Assembly (NCBI GenBank): GCA_016934895.1
Contig: JAFGRZ010000343.1
Span: forward strand, 1-6,280
Direction: 5' to 3'
DNA length: 6,280 nt
DNA from: Candidatus Aminicenantota bacterium
GTDB taxonomy: Bacteria > Acidobacteriota > Aminicenantia > Aminicenantales > UBA8522
Shown here in pieces: positions 6,197 through 6,280 of this stretch. The stretch's first letter is position 1. Each line of letters starts with the position of its first letter. The position numbers were made by a program, and so were the translations under genes. Under the pieces are notes generated by a model. That model was given only the letters and a program-made list of their open reading frames with translations, was not told where the DNA came from and did not search any database.

Positions 6197-6280
6197 GGCC
6201 TCGAAACCGCGCCCGTTTTCTCCCAGCGCGGAAAACGGGCTCGATTCGTCGTTCGCTCTTCTCTCCCTCCGGTCGAGAAA
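6197..6280. repeat. Second copy of the intergenic hairpin core (copy B), cut by the window edge
   Basis: A perfect 10-base inverted repeat, GCCCGTTTTC at 6211-6220 and GAAAACGGGC at 6231-6240, encloses TCCCAGCGCG. The order GGCCTCGAA (6197-6205), CCCAGCG (6222-6228), CTCGATTCG (6240-6248) matches copy A, with spacings of 25 and 18 bases against 24 and 18. The stem bases differ from copy A but still pair. The sequence after 6248 stays C/T-rich as in copy A. Any outer arm on the right would lie beyond base 6280. Confidence 0.65.

Overview
The window is 6280 bases of GC-rich bacterial DNA, with genes only on the + strand. It carries a compact metabolic cluster that resembles a two-step citrate (or citrate-like tricarboxylate) cleavage module followed by a two-subunit hydro-lyase of the aconitase / isopropylmalate isomerase family. 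The high GC content, purine-rich Shine-Dalgarno sites, 4-base ATGA stop/start overlaps and ferredoxin-type iron-sulfur motifs suggest an uncultured, probably anaerobic bacterium. An Acidobacteriota- or Aminicenantes-like lineage is an impression from general sequence character and cannot be shown from this window.

Layout. Bases 2-130 hold the last 42 codons of an unrecognised gene. A well-formed sigma70-like promoter (158-186) follows, placed immediately before an operon. The operon encodes an ATP-grasp acyl-CoA synthetase beta subunit with a C-terminal two-cluster ferredoxin domain (206-1774), its alpha subunit with the phospho-histidine (1810-2715), a short citrate-synthase-fold protein of the citryl-CoA lyase type (2729-3508), and an HD-domain phosphohydrolase (3505-4038). 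A 257-base spacer holds a MITE-like element of about 224 bases built from nested inverted repeats (4042-4265). The second pair follows, overlapping by ATGA: a LeuC/aconitase-type large subunit with three Fe-S cysteines (4296-5549) and a LeuD-type small subunit (5546-6040). The last 240 bases are non-coding and contain a second, diverged copy of the hairpin core found in the spacer element. It appears to run past the window edge.

How the genes may work together (inference). The beta/alpha pair would activate a di- or tricarboxylate to its CoA thioester using ATP and a phospho-histidine. The short lyase would split the thioester into acetyl-CoA and a 2-oxoacid, as citryl-CoA synthetase and citryl-CoA lyase do in the Hydrogenobacter-type reductive TCA cycle. 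The LeuCD-type hydro-lyase would supply or consume the hydroxy-acid substrate. The exact substrate (citrate, 2-methylcitrate, citramalate, dimethylmalate or similar) is not decided by the sequence. The two unusual components are the ferredoxin tail on the CoA ligase and the HD protein sitting inside the pathway operon. Neither belongs to the classical citrate-cleavage set.
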